A DNA stretch of 64,000 nucleotides from Azolla caroliniana (Eukaryota > Polypodiophyta): the NCBI GenBank assembly GCA_043228905.1, contig JBHGNT010000002.1, positions 11,656,001 through 11,720,000 of the forward strand, given 5' to 3'. Shown here piece after piece: positions 30,625-44,738 of the stretch (positions are counted from its first letter, which is position 1; the number at the start of each line of letters is the position of its first letter). The position numbers and the translations under genes are program-made. The notes below the pieces were generated by a model. The model searched no databases, was not told the DNA's origin, and saw only the letters and a program-made list of their open reading frames with translations.

Positions 30625-33600
30625 ATGTCGATGGTTTTCGCTCCTCCTCCGTTCTTCTGCACGCAGATCCTGCTCCGCAGATCTCCTCCCTTTCCTTCTA
30701 CGTCATTCTATTTCTTCCTCGCTTCACAACGCCACTTCCTTCGTTCGTCCAGCAGATCATGCAAACATCTCATCTTCAGATGCAAGCACAAGAAGAAGCA
30801 TCAAGAAGAAGATCTTACCTCGGATGATCTCCATCTCCCAACAGATGGGAAATCTTCAAGGCAACGATCACTCAAACAACAGATAAAGCGTCGAGCTTTG
30901 CTCTCCTATCGTAACCGATTCACACAGGCTCTTCAAGCTGAGCTTGTAAGTCTCTCCATCTCAACTGAATATATATATTCACTTGTTTTTATTGTATTTC
31001 TTTATTTTTCCTTTTGTATATTTCTCTTTATGTGTCTTTAGACTGAAGAGTTGCAAGAAATTAAAGGAAAGCTGAAGCAATGGTCTAACAAAAAGCTGGA
31101 ATCTGAAGGCTTGGCTTTGTTCGATTTATCCCTACGAGAGGAAGGGCGTTTGTTCAGGTACCCTATTCAAATTCCTTGATCTCTCTTAATATGAAAAACA
31201 TGAGGTAGCATAGACATTTTTCTTGCATTCAAGGTCGATAGTTAACAGTGATATCTTAATGTGCAAACTAGCTTTTCTTGCATTCAAGTTCAATGATATT
31301 TTAACCATTGAATTGTAACATATCAGCAAATTTTTTCTCGCATTCAGAATCCCATAAGTTTGTGGAATTGTAAGTTTTCTTCATTCAAAGACTGGTAGCT
31401 CATTTGATATCTTAATGGGGAATTATAAATTTGCACGAACGTTTTTTTCTCTTGTTAGGAAGCCCATTGATTTTTTTACAAGCTAGAGTAAACCTTTTTA
31501 CTTGTTTTCAAGATCAGTGAATTCCAATGATATCTTAATGTGGATTTATAAGCTAACATGGATCATGTTTCTTGAATTCAAATCCTGATGCCACATCGGT
31601 CTTAATGTGGTATTATATGCTAACATAGACCACTTTTTCTTGCATTCAATGTTGCTTGCTCTTTGATCTCATGATGTGGAATCGAAGCTAACACAAGCCT
31701 TTATTTCTTACCCATGGAATGCAGAGACAGGATCTTAAGATTATATTTAAGTTCAGGAGATGGAATTCTGCCTCCACATAATCAGTTCAGCCAGGTGTTG
31801 TGTGGACTAAGTGCATCTATTATAAATAACACATAGTGCTCTGCAAAACAGGATTTCTGTATGTGCTTATAACCCTCAATTGAAGACAAGACATTACATG
31901 CAGTGATATAATTAGAGACTAATTAAAGAAAGAAATTATCAATGAGATATAGGTATGCACAAGAGCTATAAGTATCATGGCATTCATTAAGAGAGATTGA
32001 TTAAAATAAAGACTACTTGCGATAGTAAGTATCACAGTACATCCAAAGAACTTTAGCAGGGTGGCTTGGTGACATGATGCTTGAGGTGTTAAGAAGATAA
32101 ATATGCAAAATGGCTTCTTTTTTAGTTATTTTAAGATCTTAACATGGTGAATCCATAAGTGAGGGGGAAGTGAGAAAAGGGAGCAGAAGAATTGATGGTG
32201 AAAGGGGATGCAATTTGGGCATAGTGATTAACAGATAGAACCAACAACAAGAGACTGGAAATAGAGAGTACAGTTCAATTGCCAACCATAACCTTATGTT
32301 TTCATCTTAACTTGCTAATGGCACAGTCTTCTAGTATAAAACTCTGTTCTGCAGAATTGTGCTTGAAATTAACAAATTGAGGCTCGAATGAAAATGATTT
32401 TTTAGTTTGCAAATAACTGTTACTCCACAAAATTTGTCAACTTCTCTAACTTTTTCTCTAATTAATTCAATCTCTTGTCAATCGTTTTGCTTTATTAATA
32501 TTAAAATATCAAGGCTGGAATGAAAAGATTTTTGGTCATGCAAAACTATTTCTTGATCTAAATCATTTCAATTGATTAGATGCTTAACTATTGATATACT
32601 CATCAAGTATCTCTCTGGCAGAAATCAGCTTCTCAGATTTATATTAATCATATCTTGTTTGGCCATTTGTGTAAGTTCTTCGATTTCGAGCTTTTATATC
32701 CTGTGTACTTTTTGAAATAGAAAACATGAAAGCCATTATGAATGTAGCTGGTGGGGGAAACTTGTAACCTGTAGGTCACTTCTGCAATTTTATTGAAGAA
32801 CATGTACTTACACATGGATTACTATATTTAAACACTATATCACTTGCATTTGTTAGGTGTAAAAGCTCTTTGGTCACTTTGTCTGTGGCCTTCCTCCTTG
32901 CACTTCATTATTGTACATTCTGTCACATTCTCAGCCACCACTTGCTTCTGCCATACAACTCAGTATTAGCTCAGCGCAAGGTCAATCTGCACCACTCTGC
33001 CAGACAGCAGGAGGCAACCAGACAGCTGTTGTTGTCTGTATGGAAGTAGAGATAGCACACAAACCCTAAGTTATAAACTGCTGAATATAGTTTTGTTTTG
33101 GTTCTTAGTGCTCTGCATGCACGTAAGGCACATATAGAAGTGCTGGTGTACTGGTTCAGCTTGTCTGTTGGTTGGTCATTTGCTGGTTCAGCCTTTGTAG
33201 GTTCTCTGTGTTTAAACAACAGAAGTTTATCACTGATCGAGCTACAGTAGCAAGTGTATTTGGGTGATACCTGTGATTTTGACAAGATGGTTACCATTTT
33301 TTCTAGTTCTGACACAAAACATCTGATGGAAATTAAATGGTTTGATGGTCAGGGTTTTGACCTTTGGAAAAATCGTATGCAATGTATTTGTTCTTGAAAG
33401 ATTGTGAAGATGCCTTGCAAGTAAAGAAGCCTGAACAACTATCTGATGAAGATTGGGTCCAGATGAACAAGAAAGTTGTGGCATATGCCAAAATGTGTGT
33501 CACTGATGATATCCTTACAGATATTAAAAGCTTGAATATAGGTTAAACTATATAGGTAAAATGAAAGACTACATGTAACATAACTGAATCAGGTGCATTT

Positions 33601-36600
33601 GATGTGGAGATTGGTAAATATGTGACTGGAAAAGTTCAAGTCAGCGTCTGAGCACTTGATTGCATTTATAGGTATTCTGAATCAGCTGATAAATGCAAAT
33701 ATTTGTTTTGATGGACAAGCGGAAGGCCATTTTATTAATTATGACACTGCAAACTTATGGGAAACACTTGTAGTTTCTTTGAGCAATAATCCTAGTCTAA
33801 CATATGTTGGTGCGAGAGAACATATTCTCAATGAAATGGGAAGCACTTGTAGTTTCTTTGAGCAATAATCCTAGTCTGACATATGTTATCAGTAGAAGTC
33901 TTGACAAACCTCAGCATAGCAGTGGATGCAACTGGTGGGAGTATGTGAAATTTGCTCTCCGAACCTTGTGTTAATACCATTGTTCACTTTGGCCAGCTAT
34001 TATTTATTTGAAAGTGTGAATGTACCCGCATGAGTTAACACTCTGAAGTATAAATACATTCTTTGTGCACCACCACATGGGTTTGGTACACACCAGAACT
34101 AGTATATTCTTGTCTTTCTCTGTCAGTGGCCTTCTCCTGCACTTAATGCTAGCACATTCTCTCACACTGGCTGCTGCCACTCCTGTTTTTGCCTTAACAA
34201 CAAATGTTAAAGGAAGAATTACAAATTCCCTTGTTTCTAAATTTTGCCATGATTAATCATACCCTTTGCTAATCAATCTGCAAATACCCCCTTTGTATGG
34301 TACCCATTCATGTGTTAAAAAAGCACTTGAAATATGCCTTCCATTGAACTCATGTGACATATTTCATAACGACCCTTAGTGCTGATATTATTTGTGAGCT
34401 TAATATTTCTGTTTCCCTCTAGAGCAATTTACCTTTGATGTATGCATAATCACACTTATGAAAGTTAATTGCTTGATAGAACTTCATTTGTCCCGAAGAG
34501 GCGAATTCGGCAACATGCCCTTATGAAAAGGCCTTGCTGAATTGCGTGTACATACATTTTTTGTGCTGGTAATACAGTTGGATCCTGAGTTTTTATCCTA
34601 CCAGGTAGAGGGTCTTTTTGCCACTATGTATCCAGGCAAGATACAGTAGCTCAATGAGAATGACTGTCAATTGAAAAGCATGTGGAGAGTAAGGAGTACA
34701 AAGATTGAGACTGGATGCTGGTTAGTGGAAAGCACATGAAAGGAACAATGTAAAATAAATATAAACAATGATATTCATAAAAAGATGGTTATAGATATTG
34801 GTATCTGGGGAACTTACAATGATGCACATGGAATTTAACAAGAACCTTGGCTAGTTATAGACTATTAGGGTGACAATATCTTGCATTCTTAGAACTTGCA
34901 AATCCATCAATGTAATTTTGTATGCATTATACAAGTGTCTTGAGAGATGAAAACAATGAACAGCTAAGATTGACGGTTATCTTAGCCAAAACATGAATTC
35001 ATCTTCATCTTGTATAAGTTGCAAAGATAGTGGAAATCACTAAACCTCATGGGTAATATCCATCGAACACAATTAAGCCAGAATAGATTGTATACCATAG
35101 ACGAAAATCCCGATGCATTGTTCTTTAAAAGAAATGTTTCAATATTGTTTTTCTGGAGGCAACATTGTCTTATGATAGTCCGGTGGTATGAAAAGTGCAT
35201 TCATTGGCTTTGAATGCTTGAATGCTTGTCTCATAAGATGCAAAGTAGCTCTTGGAAGATAAAAAGCTCAAAGGTAATTAAATTGGAAACATAAAAAATA
35301 TTAAGGAGATATAAAAATAATAATTCTTATAGGGGAGGGTTGAAAACTGAGCATGGGAAGCAGAGAAAAGAGTGGGCCGATTAATGCACATGAAGCATAC
35401 TCCAGCAGCACATGATGAGAGCAAGTTGATGCCATGTGGGCAGGATTCGGAAAACATTTGGAAGTTTTTACAGAAAGAGGAGGGAGACAGTATATCTGAA
35501 AGTTTTTACAGAAAGAGGAAGGAGACATCATCACTCATTGTATGTTTCTCATCATCATGATTTTTAGACGAAGTTATGGAAAGGAAGTAGCTTCACCGGA
35601 AACTGTTTTGATCCTCAGAGAGGGTGAATTAAAATGCCAATAGAAACATCTACATTATTTATTTTCCTTACCTGCATTAGCAATCAGTATACCTCAGTAG
35701 CAAGCAGGATATATGAAGGAATGAAATTAAGGGAGAATAAATGGTGAAAAAGGAGAGGACGAGGAAGGCACAAGCAGAGAAGAGGTAAGCTTGTGTCTCA
35801 ATTTTTAATCCATAATCAAGAAACAGTAGGACGCATGAAGAGAACAGCACGAGGAAGAAAAAAGATTGGAGAAACAAGGGCCTGTAGAACAAAGCTTTGA
35901 AATGTGTGGTTCCAAAAATAGTTATTATCTGATCTGTATGATTGATAGGCATGCATTTGAAATCACTTATTAAACATTATTATTTAATCTTAATTTATTG
36001 AAGCTATATATCATATAATCACGCGAGCATCATTTTTCTCCCAATTTATCTCTGATTATTTCTTACTATGAGTTGCAAATCCTCTATTTAAGTTAAATTT
36101 CAGGAAAAACCTTCCAGTAAAGATCTTTAATACTGTCATATCTTGTTTGTCGTATATTGCAGGGAGATCTTGTTGTAATGAGTAGGATTCATCCTTTGTC
36201 TGAAGATGAAGCTGTTGTTGAGGCTGTTGTGGTTGAAAGGGCAAGAAAGTAGCTACCTTAGTGACATTATTTAATCTCAAATTTAGAATTAGTCTCTAGT
36301 TGTATTGAAATGCAAAAAGAGCTTATTTATTACTTCTACTACTATTTTTCTCTTCTAACATTAGAAGTTGGGAGTGAGCAATGGATATCTGCATATTTAT
36401 AATTTGATCTGGGAATGAGATTGGATTGAGAATTCCTGTCATTAACACCATTAAATGTATGTTGAAGAGTTCAAGCAGGGTTTTTACCTATAATCTCTGT
36501 TGGACAGGTTTATAAAAGTAGCTGTCCCTTGGAATAAGTCAAGAGATTTGAATTTCCAAAAGAAATGGCGGTTGGATCTCTATGCCAATCATGTAGCGTA

Positions 36601-39600
36601 TGAGCGTTGCCTGTTTGCTGTGGATGTCTTCTCATCTCCTATGCTTCAGCAACATAATGGAAGATCCCACTTGGAAGCTATTGTGAAGGTTAGTGACATT
36701 CACTTTGGGTCGTCTTTGGAGAGCAGTTTTGCAGTTGGTGAAGGTGCTTCTGCCATAAGAGGGCTTATTATGAAATGCCAAGAACTGCACTTGAGATATA
36801 AAAAGGTCCCATTGGATAGTGATGATATCCCTGAATCATTAAATGAGGTGAATTCAACAAAAAATCCTCCTTCCCAGATCAGTGGGAAGAATCTCGTAAA
36901 TGCCAGAGGTGGTGTAATGGATTTCTTGTACTCAACACCTAAACAGGCACCATTTGATAGTCACGATATCTCTGAAGCATTAGATGAGGTGAAGGCAACA
37001 AAAAATCCTCCTTCCCATATGAGTAGAAAAAGTTTACCAGATGCGAAGGGTATTATAAGGTCTTACTTGCAGAACTCAGGGACAACCTTGAATGCAAGCC
37101 AAAAACTTGCCATAGAAACAGCTGCATTTCAAAGGGTAACTTTATGGCAAGGTCCACCAGGAACTGGGAAGACAAAGACTCTGACACATCTTATTGCTGC
37201 ATTGTGTAGACAACAATTAAAAGTGCTGGCCTGTGCGGATAGGTGGGTGAATTGACGTAGATGTGCATTTTTCCTGTTTTCTTAAGATGTGAATCCACCG
37301 GATGGAGCACTCACCAGGGGCCACGTTTACCGCATCAATTAATTTACATTCTGTCTAGGAATGTGGTGGTTGTCGGATTCTGCCAGCTCTCTTTTAATTC
37401 AGATGTGATTGCCTGAAATATTTAATCGGTTGTATTCAGCAATGTTGCAGTTGATAATATGGTTGAAGGCTTGCTGAAATTAGGTTTACAAGTTGTTCGT
37501 ATTGGTCAACCCGTTAAGGTAACCCTGCAGTGATTATGTTCTAATGGTATGTTCTATAAATTGTAATGGATAGATTGGATAAGGATATTTGTGTCTCATA
37601 GGGTAAAATTGAATTGTGAAGGTAAAATTTGATCTACATGAATGTACAATGGATGCTTTACTTGCAAAGCATCCTTTGATGAAAAGAGTCTTGGAAAAAA
37701 AGAGGAAATCAGCAGACCAAATGAGGAAATCAAGAGACTTGAATAACACTGGAAGGCGGGCAGATGGTGTAAATAATTCCAAGCTATTGTGGGAAAAGGC
37801 AGAGGATCTTGAAGCAAGAGCTTTGAAAGATGTTCTTGACAGGTTAGAACATTTCCATTACATCATAAAGCTATTTGCAATTTGTACATTTCATACGGCA
37901 GTTTATATATTTTAGGGCGGATGTTATTGCTTCTACTTGTATTGGTGCTGGGGATGAAGTTTTGATGAATCGTTCTTTCAATATCTGTGTAATTGATGAA
38001 GCAACCCAGGTTTGAGAAATTTTCATCCTTTGAGATTTCAGTTTCTAAATTATTCTATAATTTGTATGTATTCTTTGAATCTAAATTTCTAGGAATCTTG
38101 CCTTTTTCTGTCAAAACATTGACTCATTGTGAACTTGCTCTTCTTTTAGGCATTTGTAATATATGCGACTGTTTCATGTTTCTAGGCAACTGAACCGGCA
38201 ACATTGGTGCCAATATTGAGGAGTGGGGCAGATGGTATTGTGCTAGTTGGTGATCCAGCTCAACTTCCTCCCACTGTTTTGTCCTCAAAAGCTATAGTGG
38301 TATTTTTCTCGTATTTCAAATAATATTTTTTCCAATTGTTTTTTTTTCATAAATATTTTATGTGACTGATCATGTAACATTTTGATTCTTCATGAATACC
38401 AATACTTGTCTGTAGTTGGATGCTTAGCCTTTTTCATGTTTCAGTTTGATAGGTGTGCTACTTAAATAAATGTTGCCTGAGCTAATTCTAGTTGATATGA
38501 TAGTCATGTAAAGAAAATTTCCTTGTTTGCAAACTTAGACATGCTTATGTTTTTCTCCCAAATTTGTGTATCAAGCATTTGTTCAAATATCATGTCATCG
38601 ACCACCAAGGTCCAAGGACTACCTTCACCATGCAAAAAGTTTAATGTGTCTTACATTCTTTATTAAACTGACATTTCATGGCCTTTTTTCTATTGCATGT
38701 GGGTGAAAATGACACCAATCTCTCATTCTTTTACCCTAATTTGTGATTATGAAGATTTGACAGGGATAATGATGATGCTTTTCACATTAGTCAATACCTA
38801 TTTTATGTTACATGTTGGGTATTCATAATTACATTCCTAAGCCATTTAGTTGTTAGGAAATTAGAATAGAATTCATAAACAGTTGTAATCTTTGTCAAGC
38901 ATTGTAGGCCATTATGATCTTTCAGAGGTAATATATCTTTATATCTTCTTTTGTGCCATTGATAGTTGTAGTGGATGACAAGAATAAAAGGCTGAGAGTT
39001 TTGGTGGTGTTTTCATTGGCATGTGGTAGAAACTAGAGCATGCAATTAAATTCAATGGAAAATTAGAAGAGAATGGTTGAAGAAATACATGTTCTAGATA
39101 GTCTTGAACTGTCAATGTTATGCCATTAGTATACATCTTGACACATGTTTTTTATTGCCTCCGCATGTGATGGGGGAGTTATGATTTCATGACCAGCAGA
39201 ATAGTTACCAAAAGGCAGCTTTTTCAATGATACACCTGTTAGAAGTTGAGATGAAATTTTAACATGATTTCACAAGATTATGAATTGAAAAAAAACAATT
39301 TCCAAACATGTGTCAAATTTTTTATGAGACAATTATGGGATGAGACAATCTTTCTGTTTCAAACGTGGATTTGCAACAGAAACTTTTGAAACTAGCCTCA
39401 TCTTCTGATTTTTTCTGATATCCTTGAATTAGTATCATGTTTAAATGTGCAGGTACTAAACTAGGTTTTGCAACAAAAACTTTTGAAACTAGTCTCATCT
39501 TCAGTGTTTAAAGTACAATTGCTGATTTGATGTAAGGTATCTTGCTGTAATTATTAGTGCTCTTTGTTTGGCAACAAGTTAGCATATTGTTGAAAATGGA

Positions 39601-42600
39601 AAATGTAGAACCAATTTTTTGAATGAGGTATAGGAAAACATTTAGGCCTTCATGAAGTACTTCCTATCTGAATTCTCCTTGGTGTTGAATTCTGGGCATT
39701 AATTCTCCCTATTCTGCAGCCCCAAAGTTACACAAAAGCTCCAAGAACAAGAGGAGAAAAAAACCCTTAAAAGAAGAGAACCCTAAAACAATAGCCCAGG
39801 TCTCTTCTTATAGTCACTTCTCCACTTTACTTTGTGTTTGCTATTCTTATCACGAGTGCCTGATTCAATGTATGTGGCATCTTTTTATTTTCTGAATTCC
39901 CATAAGTGAACTGTGGTATTTCTGGTTGATGTGAGGCTCGAATGCGCAACTGTTGATTTGAAAGCCATTCACCTTAACCAATTGACTTACTGCTTAATGC
40001 CATATATCCTTTCCTCCTCTACTCACGAACCCGTTTTTGCTTTTTTAACCTTACTTCATACATCTGGTTTTAGCCATTTTATCTCATTGTGACCATAGCA
40101 CTTTATGACAACGCTCCCCCATTGTTGCTGCCTCCCCCATCCAAAGCCAGTTTACTCCACGGAATCCACTATCCCATAGGTGTGGCATAGTGTTGGACTT
40201 CCAGTGAGTGTGAAAATGGCACCAGAGAGCCACAATGTTAAAAGAAAGATGCTTAGAGAGGTTATTATTGAGAAGGCTACTATTAACGAAGTTATTATTA
40301 AAGAGGCTTAGATCAGAATGTGCATCAAGAGGCTATTATTTAAAGACGTATCATGCTGTCATTTAAAAATCACAATGGAGGACAAATCTAATAAATTTGA
40401 ATAAAGTTTTGCTCTTTTCATTTTGTTTTGAGTTTTCTCGTATGTCCAGATTATGCTAAAGACTATCATGCTGTCATGTATGTAAACATGTACCAAACGG
40501 AGTGAATGATATCAACTAGTACCACAATAGCTGTGTCAATGCGATTAGCTTTATTTCTAGCCATGTACATATATCAACATCACACTGCTGGTGAAGCATT
40601 TGACAATTTCAATGCCCCCCTCCACCTATGAAAAGTTTTGGCTCTGGAAGGTTTATCATTCTTGTTGTTGGTTTCTGCAGGAAGGTTTGGATGTGAGCCT
40701 TTATCAACATTTACAAGAATGTGGTCTAAATCCTTGCTTCCTTGATACACAATACAGGTGGTTACATTATTTTGAAGGTGCATTGAAAATAAGACATCAA
40801 ATTACTCTTCTTAGGAAAACTTCAAAATATCCCTCTTTTTTATTTCCTCTAATGGGTCAAAGTCTTAATTAGATCCCTAAATGCCCTTGCTCTACTGCTG
40901 AAGGAGAAATCAAGGGGATTCACTGACTATATAATCACTCAAATAGAACATATAATTGGGATGAAACTGGGAATGGAATTTACTCAAATGTCATGGATAA
41001 TTGCTTGAACAGACATTCGGGGGAATAATGAAAAGTCAAATTCATTTTGAGAATAAATGAACTCAAGGAAACAGACTTCAAGGAAATTTTGGAGTCTTCT
41101 CTTTTTTTGACATAGAGTTTTCAATAAATTATGCCATTAAGTTGCCATCAAGTTATGGTGAAGAGATGTTTTTCTGATCTTAATTATATATTTTCTCAGT
41201 AACTTTACAACAGGTAAAATTATAACGTTGATAGAATATATATATATATATATAGATATATATGTATGTATGTATTCACTTTGATATCTTGCACACACGG
41301 ATCAAATAGTGGCAAATGAAAGAAGTGACAGACTGGTATACTGATTTCTATATTCTGGCAACACAAGGGCTTTAATTTGGTAGTCTCTCAATAGAGGGAC
41401 AGAACCTATACCATTCTCAAGGTTCATTTCTAGCTTTCTGTTGGATAAGGTTGATTTATTGCCAAACTTATTCATGAACATCGAAACTGAAATCATGATT
41501 CACATTCAGATGTTATTTTAGTACTTGGTACACAAAAGTGAATACAGATGATTCTATAATTTAGTCCCATGCTTTGGACCATTTTGATTTGATTAATTTT
41601 GCTTGAGAGTTTGTTTGTTTGCTTTGGACCAAATGACCAAAGTGGAAAAGAATAGAGTGATCTGAATTGATATTATTAACTTGGAAAACAAGATAACATG
41701 GATCAGCCCCAAAATACCACTTGGTACAAAGATGGCCCACTATAAGACACACTTCTTACATACATCGGAGGATGGATTCGTCATCAGGCCACCTTATATG
41801 GACATACATCTATCCTATGCGTTGCGTAGTTTGATAGGGCAGCTAAGAACTTCATCACATCAGCTATAGATTGAGGTAGGTAGATATACACGACTACCTC
41901 TAGAAGAGAGAATTTGCCAATTGTGTCATCAAGGAGTGGAATCTGAAGAACACTATGTTTGTCATTGTAGTGTCTTTTATGAAATCAGAGGGAGACACCA
42001 TTGCCTCTTTAAACAAGGCTTTGGCCCACTACATAAGGTAATGGAATATGAGGACCAACGATGCCTAGGACTTTTCTTGCTAGAGCTCAAGAGACATCGG
42101 GAAAAGTTGCTGAAGAATACAGCCACACAAGCTCATCCACAAAGAACAATCACAACTTTCTTTAGCCCCATCACTCCTACTAATGCTACAAGTCAATCAC
42201 GGGATACACAAATGGGCTCCCGACCAGGACATAACAAAGGGGTTACAATTGATCGGGCAATAGCAATTTGCTGTGCACGTAGGCCCCGCCTCCATGGACC
42301 ACGCCTTCGACACCCTTGTCATCGACAGATAAAAGCCATTATCGCCCGTCATCGTAGATGCTTCCCTTGCTTTGGAGACATTTCCATTCTGGATCGACCT
42401 ATGCTAGAGATCTTTTGAAGACAAAAGCTACAATATACCTAACTTGAGAATCTCACATGTGCCAAAAACTAGATTCCCTCGTTTCTTCTCTTTTCATCTT
42501 ATTTACTTTTATATTTACTGTGTAATTTATTTATTTTTGATTTGTTCTCAAAGATGAGACAACACTCAAGATATAATCTCTTAATTGGTCTTATAGGCCA

Positions 42601-44738
42601 TTTTGGCCTCTTAAAAGATGTTAATATATCTTTCTTTCTTTCTTTCTTTCTTACCTAGGAAATCTGATATCTTTCATAAACATGCATGAAATGTTCCTTG
42701 CAAGTATTTCAACGTTAGAGCAACACATATTCAAATGATTTTTGGATGATGATGTTTCTGTATTGGAACTCATGCAGGATGCATCCAGAAATTTCGGCAT
42801 TACCTTCCAAATTATTCTACTCTGGAAGATTGAGGACAGAATTGTTACCCTCTGATAGGCCAGCGCCATGTGGGTTAGTATTTAGCATGTAAAGGTAATT
42901 TGTGTAGTGCATGAAACCAACTGTGGTAGGATATGCATCATTTGCAACAAAACAGGTAAGGATAGCGGGAGAAGTTTGGAAAGAGAGGGCTGGTTAGTTG
43001 TGAATGTTCAGCGCTGCAGAAATATTAAAATTTCTTATCCTTGATCATCAAAATGTTGTTCATGGTAGAAACAGTAGTCACCACCATTATAAAGTTTTTT
43101 AAGTATAATATTCACTTCCGTCAAAACCCAAGGCATCGTGTTGGCCATGGCCAAGGATATGCATCATTTGCAACAAAACAGGTAAGGATAGTGGGAAAAG
43201 TTTGGAAGGGATAGCTGGTTAATTGTGAACATTCAATGCTGCAGAAATATTAAAATTTCTTATCCTTGATCATCAAAATGTTTTTAACGGTAGAAACAGT
43301 AGTCATTGTTATTATAAAGTTTTTGAAGTATAATATTCACTTCCTTCAAAACCCAAGGCATCGTGTTGGCCATGTGCACTCAATCACTCACTCAAATCCA
43401 TACAGTAAGAATCTTTGTCTTATAAAATTATTTTGTACCATAATCTATAAGGTTAGTTATTTATTATATTAACAAAGTCTCAGCCTTACAAGATTGATAT
43501 TTATTTGGTTATTGTACTCTATAAAGTCGATGAGTCAAATTTTATTTATTAGCAAGTCAGATTTATAGCAATATCTCACACATAGATGTAATTCAAACAA
43601 CCAGTACAATAAAACTTTGTAGACTTTCTTCCATGATAATGTATTTGAGTCAGTTGATAGATTATGTCATTCAAAATATTATTTTATCCATCTTGCATTG
43701 GGAAACCTCTTGCAACCTCATAGTCTGTAATTATCATCATAATCCAATTCATAACTATTTTGTGCATTTTAAGTTTGAAGGTGTATGTATATTGGTTCCT
43801 ATTGTACAATGGGGATTCCGTGCGATTTTCTGTATCCTTGTAAGTGCTTCATGTATCTTAAACATCATGCCAATCTTTTAACAGGTTTCATGTTTATTAT
43901 TTTTGGTTTTTTCTAGGTTTCATTGGCCAGATAAGGGAAAACCCATCACTTTTGTGGATTGTTTGGATGGTAAAGAAGAGTCTACATTTGATGGAAATTC
44001 CATGTTTAATCACGCGGAGGCAAGCCTGGTTTGTGTTTTTGTTTTCTATTCCTACGTTTACTGTTAGATAACATTAACTCATTTTGTATTGTATGATTAC
44101 CTGATGATTTGATATAACTATGCTGGGTATTTATGGCAGGTTCTCAAGGTTCTACAGCTTCTAAAATCTGGAAATGACATACAAAATGGGTGGGAAGGTA
44201 TTGGAGTGATTTCTCCATACAATGCACAAGTAAGCTTTCTAATTGGTCACTAGTGAGAGTCACTGCCCAATAAACACGATGTGCAAATTGTCACATAGGG
44301 AAGCTTATGGACCTATGGTCACTTGTTGAGACAGGTCAGACTACTGCATGATATGTTGTTTCTTGATGGTAATGGCAAGGATGACAAATTCTTCGGGCTT
44401 GAGGTTAAGACCGTGGATGGATTCCAAGGAAGAGAAAAGGAGGCGAGTTCTTCTAAAGTTTCATAAAGTATGACATGTAGAAAACAACACTAACATGTAT
44501 GTAATGTGTTTTTTTTCAGGTTATTGTCTTCTCAACAGTTCGATCCAATGGCAAAGGCCAGCTTGGATTTGTAAGTGATCCTCGCCGTATGAATGTAGCA
44601 CTAACCAGGGCCAAGTGTGGTTTAATAGTTATAGGAAATTCTAAAACACTAGAGCATGACAAGAGTTGGGCTATTTGGCTTACTTATATGAGAAAGCATA
44701 ACCTTATTTCTGTACCAAAATCTTGTGAACCTTGCTAG
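30625..44738 (+). CDS. UPF1/IGHMBP2-like SF1B helicase, 15 exons, 845 residues
   Basis: Exons: 30625-30945, 31042-31157, 31725-31794, 36163-36248, 36508-37242, 37440-37518, 37622-37842, 37916-38009, 38186-38299, 40681-40757, 42778-42873, 43917-44028, 44140-44229, 44335-44442, 44520-44738. Phases agree at every junction and no stop interrupts 2,538 nt. Helicase motifs: GPPGTGKT (413-420), DEAT (570-573), GDPAQLPP (596-603), QYRMHP (636-641), VDGFQGRE (764-771), RRMNVALTRAK (795-805). These are the ATPase and nucleic-acid translocation motifs of the UPF1-like family. The first about 60 residues are rich in Ser, Arg and Phe and almost lack acids, suggesting plastid or mitochondrial import. Residues about 298-391 hold a 47-residue tandem duplication. 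All introns are GT-AG except intron 14 (GC-AG). Which DNA or RNA it unwinds cannot be read from the sequence. Confidence 0.9.
32840..34260 (+). mobile_element. Decayed copia-like element in helicase intron 3
   Basis: Two related segments (about 32860-32960 and 34095-34195, sharing 'gtggccttc.cct.gcactt') look like worn LTRs. Between them the plus strand keeps copia gag motifs: IKWFDGQGFDLWKNRMQ, KKPEQLSDEDWVQMNKK, LINANICFDGQ and LVVSLSNNPSL, separated by stops. No pol is present, so it is a gag-only remnant or non-autonomous derivative. It accounts for about a third of the 4.4-kb intron 3 (31795-36162). Confidence 0.65.
39925..39998 (-). repeat. tRNA-derived SINE-like head in helicase intron 9
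   Basis: On the minus strand an A-box-like segment (AGTCAATTGGTTAAGGTG) is followed about 35 bp later by a B-box-like segment (GCATTCGAGCC). The acceptor stem does not pair, so it is not a working tRNA gene. The tail could not be delimited. Confidence 0.45.
41681..42418 (+). pseudogene. Retroelement-type C-terminal zinc region in helicase intron 10
   Basis: The frame gives LIGQLRTSSHQL, a stop, then ICQLCHQGVESEEHYVCHC, a Cys/His cluster like those at the C-terminus of non-LTR reverse transcriptases, and LGLFLLELKRHREKLLKN. A basic, His/Arg-rich tail follows to 42418. No reverse transcriptase precedes it, so I read it as a 5'-truncated LINE copy in the intron. Being inside an intron with no exon signals, it is not part of the helicase. 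Confidence 0.55.
42929..43375. repeat. Tandem duplication of 226 bp in helicase intron 11
   Basis: Copy 1 (42929-43150) and copy 2 (43155-43375) align throughout from 'ggatatgcatcatttgcaac' to 'catcgtgttggccatg' with about 10 percent differences. Both end at the same GGCCATG. Confidence 0.85.

Noticed and set aside
41921-42418. An additional exon of the helicase
   Set aside because: The helicase phases are already complete from exon 10 to exon 11, and this frame resembles a retroelement C-terminus.
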